Positions 35,386-47,348 of a stretch of DNA of 64,000 bases are shown in pieces. A model generated the notes under the pieces. That model had not been told where the DNA came from, searched no databases, and saw only the letters and a list, made by a program, of their open reading frames with translations. The stretch's first letter is position 1, and each line of letters starts with the position of its first letter. The stretch lies in contig CM069453.1 in assembly GCA_035610835.1 (NCBI GenBank), forward strand, positions 69,070,682 to 69,134,681, read 5' to 3'. The stretch is from Ophiura sarsii. Taxonomy: Eukaryota > Echinodermata > Ophiuroidea > Amphilepidida > Ophiuridae. The translations under genes and the position numbers were made by a program.

Positions 35386-37340
35386 GACACAATGTCAATT
35401 TTGTTCACTCTATGCGACACAATATCAATTTGCATAACTTTATGAGACACTGTCAATTTGGTATACTTTATGTGGCACAATGTCAATTGGTTCACTACGT
35501 GACACAATGTCAATTTGGTTAACTTTAAGTGGCATGATGTCAATTTGGTTCACTTTATGTGACATACTGTCAATTTGGTTCACTCTATGCGACAGAATGT
35601 TAATTTGGTTCACCTTATGAGACAAAATGTCAATTTGGTTCATTTTATGAGACGCAATGTCAATTTGGTTCACTTTATGTGACACAATGTAAATTTTGTT
35701 CACTCTATGCGACACAATGTAAATTTTGTTCACTCTATGCGACGCAATGTCAATTTGGTTAACTTTAAGTGGCATGATGTCAATTTGGTTCACTTTATGT
35801 GACATAATGTCAATTTGGCTCACTCTATGCGACACAATATCAATTTGGTTAACTTTATGAGACCCTGTCAAGTGTCAATTTGTTTCACTTTATGTGACAA
35901 AAAGTTAATTTGTTTCACCTTATGTGGCACAATGTCAATTTGATTCACTTTATGAGACTGTCAATTTGGTTCACTCTATGCGACACAATGTCAATTTGGT
36001 TCACTCTATGCGACACAATGTCAATTTGGTTAACTTTATGAGACACTGTCAATTTGGTTCACTTTATGTGGCATTATGTAAATTTGATTCACTTTATGTG
36101 ACACAATGTCAATTTGGTTCACTCTATGGGACACAATGTCAATTAGGTTAACTTTATGGGACACTGTCAATTTGGTTTACTTGATGAGGCACAATGTCAA
36201 TTGGTTCACTGTGTGGCACAATGTAAATTTGGTTAACTTTATGAGACACTGTCAATTTGGTTCACTTTATGTGGCATTATGTAAATTTGATTCACTTTAT
36301 GTGACACAATGTCAATTTGGTTCACTCTATGGGACACAATGTCAATTTGGTTAACTTTATGAGACACTGTCAATTTGGTTTACTTGATGAGGTACAATGT
36401 CAATTTGGATCTATTTATGAGACACTGTCAATTTGGTTCACTTTATATAACACGATGTCAATTTGGTTCACTTTATGTGGCGTGTGAATTTGGTGCACTT
36501 TATGTGACACAGTGTTATTTGGTTCACCTTATGTGACACAATGTCAATTGTGTTCACTCTATGCGACACAATGTTAATTTGCTCAACTTTATGAGACACT
36601 GTCAATTTGGTATATTTTATGTAGCACAATGTCAATTGGTTCACTACGTGACACAATGTCAATTTGGTTCACTTTACGTGGCATGATGTCAATTTGGTTC
36701 ACTTTATGTGACATACTGTCAATTTGGTTCACTCTATGCGACAAAATGTCAATTTAGTTCATTTTATGAGACGCAATGTCAATTTGGTTCACTTTATGTG
36801 ACACAATGTAAATTTGGTTCACTCTATGCGACACAATGTCAATTTGTTTAACTTTAAGTGGCATGATGTCAATTTGGTTCACTTTATGTGACATAATGTC
36901 AATTTGGCTCACTCTATGCGACACAATATCAATTTGGTTAACTTTATGAGACCCTGTCAAGTGTCAATTTGTTTCACTTTATGTGACAAAATGTTAATTT
37001 GGTTCACCTTATGTGGCACAATGTCAATTTGATTCACTTTATGAGACAGTGTAAATTTGGTTCACTCTATGAGACAAAATGTCCATTTGGTTCATTTTAT
37101 GAGACGCAATGTCAATTTTGTTCACTTTATGTGACACAATGTAAATTTTGTTCACTCTATGCGACACAATGTCAATTTGGTTAACTTTAAGTGGCATGAT
37201 GTCAATTTGGTTCACTTTATGAGACAGTGTAAATTTGGTTCACTCTATGAGACAAAATGTCCATTTGGTTCATTTTATGAGACGCAATGTCAATTTTGTT
37301 CACTTTATGTGACACAATGTAAATTTTGTTCACTCTATGC
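35386..37340. repeat. 1,955-bp higher-order repeat, first copy
   Basis: Every landmark in this block recurs 1,955 bp downstream with essentially no differences by eye, including rare variants such as TATGTGGCATTATGTAAATT and TGTGGCGTGTGAATTTGG. Such identity across a block built of degenerate 30-mers implies a very recent duplication or an assembly duplication. Confidence 0.9.
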
Positions 37341-39295
37341 GACACAATGTCAATTTTGTTCACTCTATGCGACACAATATCAATTTGCATAACTTTATGA
37401 GACACTGTCAATTTGGTATACTTTATGTGGCACAATGTCAATTGGTTCACTACGTGACACAATGTCAATTTGGTTAACTTTAAGTGGCATGATGTCAATT
37501 TGGTTCACTTTATGTGACATACTGTCAATTTGGTTCACTCTATGCGACAGAATGTTAATTTGGTTCACCTTATGAGACAAAATGTCAATTTGGTTCATTT
37601 TATGAGACGCAATGTCAATTTGGTTCACTTTATGTGACACAATGTAAATTTTGTTCACTCTATGCGACACAATGTAAATTTTGTTCACTCTATGCGACGC
37701 AATGTCAATTTGGTTAACTTTAAGTGGCATGATGTCAATTTGGTTCACTTTATGTGACATAATGTCAATTTGGCTCACTCTATGCGACACAATATCAATT
37801 TGGTTAACTTTATGAGACCCTGTCAAGTGTCAATTTGTTTCACTTTATGTGACAAAAAGTTAATTTGTTTCACCTTATGTGGCACAATGTCAATTTGATT
37901 CACTTTATGAGACTGTCAATTTGGTTCACTCTATGCGACACAATGTCAATTTGGTTCACTCTATGCGACACAATGTCAATTTGGTTAACTTTATGAGACA
38001 CTGTCAATTTGGTTCACTTTATGTGGCATTATGTAAATTTGATTCACTTTATGTGACACAATGTCAATTTGGTTCACTCTATGGGACACAATGTCAATTA
38101 GGTTAACTTTATGGGACACTGTCAATTTGGTTTACTTGATGAGGCACAATGTCAATTGGTTCACTGTGTGGCACAATGTAAATTTGGTTAACTTTATGAG
38201 ACACTGTCAATTTGGTTCACTTTATGTGGCATTATGTAAATTTGATTCACTTTATGTGACACAATGTCAATTTGGTTCACTCTATGGGACACAATGTCAA
38301 TTTGGTTAACTTTATGAGACACTGTCAATTTGGTTTACTTGATGAGGTACAATGTCAATTTGGATCTATTTATGAGACACTGTCAATTTGGTTCACTTTA
38401 TATAACACGATGTCAATTTGGTTCACTTTATGTGGCGTGTGAATTTGGTGCACTTTATGTGACACAGTGTTATTTGGTTCACCTTATGTGACACAATGTC
38501 AATTGTGTTCACTCTATGCGACACAATGTTAATTTGCTCAACTTTATGAGACACTGTCAATTTGGTATATTTTATGTAGCACAATGTCAATTGGTTCACT
38601 ACGTGACACAATGTCAATTTGGTTCACTTTACGTGGCATGATGTCAATTTGGTTCACTTTATGTGACATACTGTCAATTTGGTTCACTCTATGCGACAAA
38701 ATGTCAATTTAGTTCATTTTATGAGACGCAATGTCAATTTGGTTCACTTTATGTGACACAATGTAAATTTGGTTCACTCTATGCGACACAATGTCAATTT
38801 GTTTAACTTTAAGTGGCATGATGTCAATTTGGTTCACTTTATGTGACATAATGTCAATTTGGCTCACTCTATGCGACACAATATCAATTTGGTTAACTTT
38901 ATGAGACCCTGTCAAGTGTCAATTTGTTTCACTTTATGTGACAAAATGTTAATTTGGTTCACCTTATGTGGCACAATGTCAATTTGATTCACTTTATGAG
39001 ACAGTGTAAATTTGGTTCACTCTATGAGACAAAATGTCCATTTGGTTCATTTTATGAGACGCAATGTCAATTTTGTTCACTTTATGTGACACAATGTAAA
39101 TTTTGTTCACTCTATGCGACACAATGTCAATTTGGTTAACTTTAAGTGGCATGATGTCAATTTGGTTCACTTTATGAGACAGTGTAAATTTGGTTCACTC
39201 TATGAGACAAAATGTCCATTTGGTTCATTTTATGAGACGCAATGTCAATTTTGTTCACTTTATGTGACACAATGTAAATTTTGTTCACTCTATGC
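37341..39295. repeat. 1,955-bp higher-order repeat, second copy
   Basis: Tandem copy of 35,386-37,340. Similarity ends at about 39,306, where CAATTTGGTTAAC replaces CAATTTTGTTCAC. A smaller ~303-bp block then repeats at 39,535-40,140. Confidence 0.9.
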
Positions 39296-41075
39296 GACAC
39301 AATGTCAATTTGGTTAACTTTAAGTGGCATGATGTCAATTTGGTTCACTTTATGTGACACAATGTAAATTTTGTTCACTCTATGCGACACAATGTCAATT
39401 TTGTTCACTCTATGCGACACAATGTCAATTTGGTTAACTTTAAGTGGCATGATGTCAATTTGGTTCACTTTATGTGACATAATGTCAATTTGGCTCACTC
39501 TATGCGACACAATATCAATTTGGTTAACTTTATGAGACCCTGTCAAGTGTCAATTTGTTTCACTTTATGTGACAAAATGTTAATTTGGTTCACCTTATGT
39601 GGCACAATGTCAATTTGATTCACTTTATGAGGCAGTGTCAATTTGGTTCACTCTATGCGACACAATGTCCATTTGGTTCATTTTATGAGACGCAATGTCA
39701 ATTTGGTTCACTTTATGTGGCACAATGTAAATTTGGTTAACTTTAAGTGGCATGATGTCAATTTGGTTCACTTTATGTGACATAATGTCAATTTGGCTCA
39801 CTCTATGCGACACAATATCAATTTGGTTAACTTTATGAGACCCTGTCAAGTGTCAATTTGTTTCACTTTATGTGACAAAATGTTAATTTGGTTCACCTTA
39901 TGTGGCACAATGTCAATTTGATTCACTTTATGAGGCAGTGTCAATTTGGTTCACTCTATGCGACACAATGTCCATTTGGTTCATTTTATGAGACGCAATG
40001 TCAATTTGGTTCACTTTATGTGACACATTGTGAATTTGGTTCACTTTATGTGACACAGTGTCATTTGGTTCACCTTATGTGACATAATGTCAATTTGGCT
40101 CACTCTATGCGACACAATATCAATTTGGTTAACTTTATGAGACCCTGTCAAGTGTCAATTTGTTTCACTTTATGTGACAAAAAGTTAATTTGTTTCACCT
40201 TATGTGGCACAATGTCAATTTGATTCACTTTATGAGACTGTCAATTTGGTTCACTCTATGCGACACAATGTCAATTTGGTTCACTCTATGCGACACAATG
40301 TCACTTTGGTTCACTTAATGTGACACAATGTCAATTCTGTTCACTCTATGTGACACAATGTCAATTTGGTATACTTTATGTGGCACAATGTCAATTGGTT
40401 CACTACGTGACACAATATTGATTTGGTTAACTTTAAGTGGCATGATGTCAATTTGGTTCACTTTATGTGAAATAATGTCAATTTGGCTCACTCTATGCGA
40501 CACAATATCAATTTGGTTAACTTTATGAGACCCTGTCAAGTGTCAATTTGTTTCACTTTATGTGACAAAAAGTTAATTTGTTTCACTTTATGTGGCAAAA
40601 TGTCAATTTGATTCACTTTATGAGACATAGTGTCAATTTGGTTCACTTTATGAGACATGATGTAAATTTGGTTCACTCTATGCGACACAATGTCCATTTG
40701 GTTCACTCTATGCGACACAATGTCAATTTGGTTAACTTAATGAGACACTGTCAATTTGGTTTACTTTATGTTGCACAATGTCAATTGGTTCGCTATGTTG
40801 CACAATGTCAATTGGTTCGCTATGTGACACAATCTAATTTTGGTTCCCTTTACGTGACATGTTTATTTGGTTCACTCTATGCGACAGTGTCAATTTGGTT
40901 CACTTTATGAGACACTGTCAATTTGGTTCACTTTATGTGGCACAATGTCATTTTGGTTTATTTTATGTCATACAATGCCAATTTGGTTCAATTTATGTGA
41001 CACAATATCACTATAAGCCTATGAAATCACTCTATTTGAAACAACGTCAATTTGGTTCACTCTATGTGACATAAT

Positions 41076-42187
41076 GGTCCTGATAGAAACTTGAAGTCAT
41101 GCTTGTAACAGCAAGCATGTTTTATATAGGCTGTGTTCTTATCTTATGAAGACCCAAGATGTCCACATAGTGAAAAAACCCCAAAACAAACAAACAACAA
41201 ACACCCCAAACTTTGGCAGGGGAGTCGGGTCAGTAACATCAATAGTTGTGTATAGGCATGTGCTGCCCAGAAAATCATGAATTTTATTTCCATGCCATTC
41301 TAGAATATTCTACGACAAACATTTGAATTCTGAATCACTAATATTTAATTTAAAAAAATCAGTTCTTAGAGTGGACTGTCACATCCTTGATTATTGAAGA
41401 AAGTTTAAACAATTTTAAACAACTTACCATTGACAACGATCTTCTTAAGCCTCCACTTTGCTAACCAGTTGTTATGATCTTGCAAACTCAAGCTGGGAAT
41501 AATACGCTTGCTGGGTGAGAGGTTGTATCGGTGGCAAGACAATGATCGAGGTGACAGAGACACATTTTTTTGGTGGTAAGATGTGCATAAATCATGCAAA
41601 TTCTTATCTTTTTAATTTTGTAAATGCCTTCTTTGCATGGTTTGAAAATAATAATATCAAATCCACTTTGTTGGCATTAAAGGGACACTTAATTACTTGG
41701 TTTAGGGAAGACCCTAATTTGTCTGAAACTATTTTCTTCTTTTTTGTAATGCATATTATTCCTATGTCATCAGTCATAGCAAGAGGGAAAGAGTCCCTGG
41801 TTTGGTTGAGTCATTTGGCAATCTAACCATATTTTGATTGCTCAGTACCTGTAGCCTTCAAAATAAATTCTCAGCAGTTGGACCATTCTATACCTAACCC
41901 AATTGATCAAAATATGTTGCATGCTTAACATTTTCCATGCGGCTTTATTAGGTTTACCATATACAAAACAGATTCTTCAGAAATCTTTCTCAATGATAAT
42001 ATCTTGATGATAATACCATATTATACCCAATTCTACATATTTGAGGTTTTAGGGAACAGGTTGTGTTACAAGGAAGTGATGGGTACAAATCAACAACATC
42101 CCCTTGTTCATTTACACATATGACACATGATTTTGAATAACCAAAAAACATGAAAAGGGAAACCATATTCAAATCCCCCTTTATCAT
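41076..42187. other. Single-copy-like right-arm segment missing from the left arm
   Basis: This ~1.1 kb between the array and the G-rich MITE has no counterpart at 2,940 in the left arm. Apart from the exon candidate at 41,428-41,510, no gene is recognised. The plus-strand frame 41,515-41,826 shows no family motif. Confidence 0.5.
41428..41510 (-). CDS. Possible 83-bp internal exon, family unknown
   Basis: On the minus strand a pyrimidine-containing acceptor CCTCTCACCCAG precedes base 41,510, and a strong donor GTAAGTT follows base 41,428. In one frame the segment encodes KRIIPSLSLQDHNNWLAKW and then RLKKIVVNG without a stop, with coding-like composition. I do not recognise the protein and see no neighbouring exon in compatible phase. 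The splice-site match could be chance. Confidence 0.25.
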
Positions 42188-42455
42188 ATGGGGGTACTCA
42201 AATAATATTTTGATGGGATTTGCTGCTGGAGGTTGGAAATCCTGTCGCTCTCTCTTAGTTGCTTTTTTATCTAAAAATTGCTGATTTGACTGTATTTTTA
42301 GATGCAACCCACCCATGTTCAGGGTTTTCATGCAATTTGGGACCCATGTTAAAGGTTTTGAAGCACAAACATACCCCATGTTTAGTGAATCTTTGCATAA
42401 AAGAGACCCATCAGAGCGGCAGATGCCTGTGGTTGTGAGTATCTCTCCCCTCCCC
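42188..42455. mobile_element. G-rich, TACTCA-ended MITE relative
   Basis: Starts GGGGGTACTCAAAT and ends TGAGTATCTCTCCCCTCCCCC, inverted ends of the type seen at 57,024-57,363. Inside are GGGTCCC and CATGTTTAGTGAATCTTTGC blocks shared with 2,790-2,940. The 129-residue minus-strand frame across it (42,379-41,990) looks like read-through of repeat sequence. Confidence 0.5.
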
Positions 42456-42739
42456 CAAATTATATAATATGAAATTATATTTATGACTGATCATTGCGCT
42501 TTGGCGTCACAAATAAATATTCATTGTTGGGAGGGGATTTTGCAACCACTGGCAACAGATTGTCATTCCAAGCAAGGTCAGGGTTGCTGTAATTTTGTCG
42601 TCTTCTATTATTTATAAAAAACTCTTCAGTGATTGGTTATAATACGAGCTCGGTGCTATTTGTAAGCCAACCAGACATGTGTTAGAATGTAGTGGCTGAA
42701 TTGGATTGAGGTGTTGACTGTAATGTGCTATTAATTTGA

Positions 42740-43745
42740 TCTTCAGGGATCAGACCAGTTGCAGTGTACTAATAATTCGATCTTCAGAGGGGTCAGACCA
42801 GTTGAAGTGTACTAATAATCTGACATTCAGGGGTCAGACCAGTTGAAGTGTGCTAATAATTTGATCTTCAGAGGTCAGACCAGTTGAAGTGTACTAATAA
42901 TTTGATCTTCAGGGGTCAGACCAGTTGAAGTGTACTAATAATTTGATCTTCAGGGGTCAGACCAGTTGAAGTGTACTAATAATCTGACATTCAGGGGTCA
43001 GACCAGTTGAAGTGTACTAATAATCTGATCTTCAGAGGTCAGACCAGTTGAAGTGTACTAATAATTTGATCTTCAGAGGTCAGACCAGTTGAAGTGTACT
43101 AATAATTTGATCTTCAGGGGTCAGACCAGTTGAAGTGTACTAATAATTTGATCTTCAGGGGTCAGACCAGTTGAAGTGTACTAATAATCTGACATTCAGG
43201 GGTCAGACCAGTTGAAGTGTACTAATAATCTGATCTTCAGAGGTCAGACCAGTTGAAGTGTGCTAATAATCTGATCTTCAGAGGTCAGACAAGTTGAAGT
43301 GTACTAATAATTTGATCTTCAGAGGTCAGACCAGTTGAAGTGTACTAATAATCTGATCTTCAGAGGTCAGACCAGTTGAAGTGTGCTAATAATCTGATCT
43401 TCAGAGGTCAGACCAGTTGAAGTGTGCTAATAATCTGACATTCAGGGGTCAGACCAGTTGAAGTGTGCTAATAATTTGATCTTCAGGGGTCAGACCAGTT
43501 GCAGTGTGCTAATAATTTGATCTTCAGGGGTCAGACCAGTTGAAGTGTGCTAATAATCTGATCTTCAGAGGTCAGACCAGTTGAAGTGTACTAATAATTT
43601 GATCTTCAGGGGTCAGACCAGTTGAAGTGTGCTAATAATTTGATCTTCAGGGGTCAGACCAGTTGAAGTGTACTAATAATCTGATCTTCAGAGGTCAGAC
43701 CAGTTGAAGTGTACTAATAATTTGATCTTCAGGGGTCAGACCAGA
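42740..43745. repeat. 41-bp tandem satellite, right copy
   Basis: About 24 copies of the inverse of the left array (GATCTTCAGGGGTCAGACCA plus GTTGAAGTGTACTAATAATTT). Variant order is not the same as on the left, so the two arrays have changed independently in copy number. Confidence 0.9.
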
Positions 43746-44200
43746 TCAGACAATTTGTCCTTCAGCAGGGAGATCACTTGACTGAAGTGTGCTGATGATT
43801 TGACCTTCATTAGGTAGACCAGTTGATTTTCATTAGGTAGACCAGTTAACAAAAGTGTGATCTAAATTTGATCTTCAACAGGTAGACCAGTTGAATGAAG
43901 CAAACTATTATTAGTTACAGGTAGTCCAGATAACAGCAATGTGATAATATATAATTTGACCTTCAACAGGAAGACCAGTTGAATGAAGTGTGTTATAATT
44001 TGACCTTCAACAGGAAGACCAGTTGACTGAAGCGCACTTTCTACAGGTAGACCAGTTGACAAAAGTGTGATATTAATTTGACCTTCAACAGGTAGACAAG
44101 TTGACTGAAATGTGATATTAATTTTGTTCTTCAACAGGTAGACCAGTTGACTGATGTGCGCTATGAATGTGACCTTCAACGGATAGACCAGTTGACTAAA
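43746..44200. repeat. Degenerate repeats bordering the right 41-bp array
   Basis: Loose repeats of GACCTTCAACAGGTAGACCA plus GTTGACTGAA, the inverse of those at 530-1,015. They end at the unique core 44,200-44,340. Confidence 0.75.
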
Positions 44201-45146
44201 GTTAGAACTAGCATCAGTCGTTGGCGGCTAACTGTTCACTGACGTCAGCAGATCGAGCCAGCCCATCTCCCGTAGTATGCGCCGCTTCGGTCTCTCGACA
44301 TCAGTGTATGAGCTGCTAGTGATTGATTCCAGTTCTTAATCTGAAGTGTGCTATGAATTCAACCAATATGTTGATAATTATCACACATTCTAAATGAAAG
44401 AGACATATAATCCATTCAAATTTATAATCATCTTTAATGTTAAAATATTACTGGTATATTAATTTTCATACATAGTATATTAATTAAAAGATAACAGGAA
44501 ATCATGATGTATTGTACATGTAGTAGAAGTCTTTGCAAAGACCATAATATGGTATTGATAAGCAAACACACATTTAGTTGTGAACCCCAATGGAGAGAGT
44601 TTTATCACGATCCTTTGAAATCCCTACATGGGATGAACAAGGATACAAAAAAAACCTAGCTAATTAACATACAATACAAGGTTCTCTAATATTATAACAA
44701 CAGACAACAGTATTATGTATTTAGTAAAAGCAGCAAGATTTTTCATTTTTATCAAAAGCAGGGCAGTGGAACCTCATCAACAGAAACCGGGGTTTTCAGT
44801 ATTCCTACTGCCTCCAGGGAGGGAGTCCTCCATTTTGTCAAAAGTTGGGTTTTTCACATACACGTGGGGTTTTCACATGAATTTGATACTTTGTTTATTA
44901 ATTTTGGTGTAGATCACATCAAAATTAACCAAATTCATCTAAATGGTCACAGATGATTTCTGTTTACCATGAATAATATTGAAGACCACCTGTGACTTAT
45001 TATCTGAAGCAAAGTCATGACCTCTCTGATTCAATTGGAGGTGATCTTTAATTAAGATACAAAAAAGGGTGAAGAGGCCTTCAGAAATGCTGAGAAAATG
45101 TCTTTTATTTTCATTTTTACTGATTTTTGAAGATTTCATTCCATTA

Positions 45147-45338
45147 TAGTCTAATCAGTTCCAAATTGGCAAAAAATATTAGGTTCTTATCTCTCCGCGC
45201 GCGCAAAAGTAATCCAAGCGTACACCCGCGATTATGGCCACACACACACAGTTTTGGCCCCACGCATGGATCATGCGTCCTTCTGTATTCATTCGTTGCT
45301 GAAATGAGGCTTCGCCAATTTGGAACTGATCAGACTAT
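45147..45338. mobile_element. ~190-bp MITE, ends TAGTCTAATCAGTTCCAAAT
   Basis: The left end TAGTCTAATCAGTTCCAAAT is inverted at ATTTGGAACTGATCAGACTA. It is flanked by TA, as in mariner-type MITEs. A second, more diverged copy is at 47,063-47,272. Both share the inner CTCTSCGCG, GTAATCCAA and CACACACA blocks. Confidence 0.8.
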
Positions 45339-45509
45339 AGAGGGGTTCTACATAGTCATCTATCTAAACAGAGTAAAGATCTTTAATTTCATATTTGTTG
45401 AGAAATCTCCTGGATCTCTCAACGCTTCTTTAACAAGCTCTGTGGAAATGTACCGGATGATGCGGTTTCCGTTGCTGTTATAACAGGCATCACTGGTAAA
45501 AGTGTAATT

Positions 45510-46390
45510 AATTTTCTTTTCATATGCATAATTGTGGTTGTGACACACAACACTTTCACCATTTATAATTCATATTATGAAACACAACATTTGCAATTAC
45601 AATGTTAATCAAGATTACATGATTTGAATATTATATGTAATTCAAGGCCATCACTTTTCGTAATTGTGGTTACAACCGGCATCACTTTTACCATTTGAAA
45701 AATCAAGGCATTAATTAGTCATATCGAGTAAACAAACTTGTGTCTGTTATCCAAATAGTACATATTGTCATTAGTAAAACAAAAATAATAGAAATCGATG
45801 GAATTTATTTTCTTTTGATATAAATAATTGTGGTTGCGACCGGCATTACTTTCACCATTTGAAAATCAAGGCATTCATTATTCATATCGAGTAAACAAAC
45901 TCGTATCTGTTATCCAAATAGTACATAATTATTGTCATTAGTAAAACAATAATAATAGAAATCGATGGAATTTATTTTCTTTTTATATAAATAATTGTGG
46001 TTGCGACCGGCAACACTTTCACCATTTGAAAAATCATGGCATTAATTATTCATATCGAGTAAACAAACTCATATATCTGTTATCCAAATAGTACATATTG
46101 TCAATAATGAAACAATACTAATAGAAATAAATGGAATTACTTTTACTTTTATAGATAATTGTGGTAGTGACAGACAACACTTTCACCTTATTCATTAATA
46201 TTATGAAATAACATATTTCAACGATAAAGGCAATCACTGAGTAAACAAACACATAAGTACACATCGTAATAAGTAAAACAATGATAATAAAAATCATGGG
46301 AATTAATTATATTTTTATATACATAATTGTGGTTGTGACACGCAACACTTTCTTCATATCAAAATCATATTAAGAATATTTTATTATTGG
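45510..46390. repeat. ~165-bp tandem repeat, five to six copies
   Basis: The block ATAATTGTGGTTGCGACCGG plus CACTTTCACCATTTGAAAA and GAGTAAACAAACTC recurs near 45,525, 45,660, 45,825, 45,990, 46,155 and 46,320. Central copies are most alike. No coding function. Confidence 0.85.
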
Positions 46391-46392
46391 TG

Positions 46393-46605
46393 TTAACCCA
46401 GGGGTATGCCACTGAGCTTGCCGATCGGGTCCACTTTTAAATTGAACTTAGTCAGCATAGAATTGGTGGCGCTATACCGATCAGGCGTGATTGCAGTATT
46501 GCAGACGTGTGATTGTAGCAGATGATGCAACGCTGGCCACGCGTCTCTCAGACGACCCAATTTGGCAACGGGAGTGCACCATTGTGAATTATTTTTAACA
46601 GTCAT
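46393..46605 (-). CDS. Small hypothetical ORF or first exon, 70 codons
   Basis: The frame starts at an ATG at 46,605 and ends at TAA at 46,393. It is richer in G+C and has more balanced codons than its AT-rich surroundings, which suggests coding. The product begins MTVKNNSQWCTPVAKLGRL and contains HHLLQSHVCNTAITPDRY. I recognise no domain, signal peptide or membrane segment. Upstream on this strand lie helically spaced GTTTAAC motifs and other promoter-like sequence. It could be a whole micro-ORF or a first exon. Confidence 0.3.
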   Translation of the reverse strand: MTVKNNSQWCTPVAKLGRLRDAWPALHHLLQSHVCNTAITPDRYSATNSMLTKFNLKVDPIGKLSGIPLG

Positions 46606-46787
46606 CGCCCGGTTAACGATAAAAATCCTTCTAATTATGATGTATTTGTCAAAATGATCGGTTTAAAATTCGCGATTACGTGTAATATTCACTACGAATT
46701 CAAAATTTAAATTTCGCGTGGCCACCGTCGTCTGTTTAAATCTACAGCGCCCCCAAACCTTTGCTGACTAACATGCCGTTTAATGCA
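46606..46787 (-). other. Possible leader/promoter region of the 46,605 ORF
   Basis: AT-rich sequence with no repeat family visible, between the ORF start and the phased motif cluster. There is no clear TATA box or initiator. Confidence 0.25.
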
Positions 46788-46823
46788 GTTAAACCTGGTT
46801 AAACATTGTTAAACGCGTTAAAC
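46788..46823. promoter_or_regulatory. Four GTTAAAC motifs at helical spacing
   Basis: GTTAAAC starts at 46,788, 46,798, 46,808 and 46,817, giving spacings of 10, 10 and 9 bp, about one DNA turn each. It is followed by ACACCGGTCACC. The cluster lies ~185 bp upstream of the minus-strand ORF start at 46,605. It could bind a factor cooperatively on one face of the helix. The factor is unknown. Confidence 0.35.
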
Positions 46824-47062
46824 ACCGGTCACCGACGCATTCCAGACGATTATCATAATTTATTCAAAAGGACCGTTTTCGCTACGTATGTTAGTATACG
46901 ACTTTCCTATCCCAAAGTTAATAGTATCCCTGGTTAACCTATGAGTAAGCTATATCACAAATTAGTCATAAGTCTTCCGACTTAGAAACTTTGGCCCCAT
47001 TTGAAACAAATGAATTGAAACCCCAGGACATGTTGGTCCTAAAGCGAATGTCATAACCACTT

Positions 47063-47272
47063 TAGTTTAATCAGTTCCGAATTGGCGAGAAATATGCGTT
47101 TTTATCTCTGCGCATAACAGTAATCCAAACATATACACATGATTTTTGCCATGCACACACAATTTTGGCGAATGAACACATTGCACATTTGATGCACAAT
47201 GCGCTTGTTGTGTTCCTGTATTAATTTGCTGCTTTAAGAAGGCTCGCTAATTTGGAGCTAATCTAACTATAG
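47063..47272. mobile_element. Second copy of the TAGTYTAATCAGTTCC MITE
   Basis: Ends TAGTTTAATCAGTTCCGAAT and CTAATTTGGAGCTAATCTAA, with the same internal order as 45,147-45,338 but more substitutions. Confidence 0.75.
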
Positions 47273-47348
47273 ACCAGCTATATTTTAATCCTATAAAAGA
47301 GGTAGAGTATATATAGCCCATAGTCTATGTGTATCACGGAATGAAGAT

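Larger units (their letters stand above)
32735..41075. repeat. Expanded 8.3-kb 30-bp tandem array
   Basis: More than 250 units of GTGACACAATGTCAATTTGG plus TTCACTTTAT and variants. From 33,160 to 34,500 a 60-bp dimer (TTTATGTGACAC and CTTTGTTACAC units) dominates. From 34,600 onward units are more varied, with GGCATGATGTAAATTTG, GACACTGTCAATTTGG and TGAGACCCTGTCAAGTGTCA landmarks. The last of these recurs near 35,860, 36,950, 37,815, 38,905, 39,535, 39,838, 40,140 and 40,530 and outlines nested higher-order repeats. The left arm has only ~0.7 kb here. Confidence 0.95.
28083..44870. repeat. Right arm of giant inverted repeat
   Basis: Reverse complement of 1-7,918 with the same order of components. 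It is 8.9 kb longer, mainly because the outer 30-bp array (32,735-41,075) is far larger than its left counterpart (2,941-3,680), and because 41,076-42,314 is missing on the left. It ends at about 44,870 within the window, while the left arm meets the window edge. Confidence 0.9.

Noticed and set aside
32735..41075. CRISPR-like array (regular ~30-bp repeats)
   Set aside because: Units are directly adjacent with no unique spacers, and the context is an animal genome.
41990..42379. 129-residue minus-strand ORF
   Set aside because: It begins inside the G-rich MITE shared with the left arm and shows no domain. Probably chance read-through.
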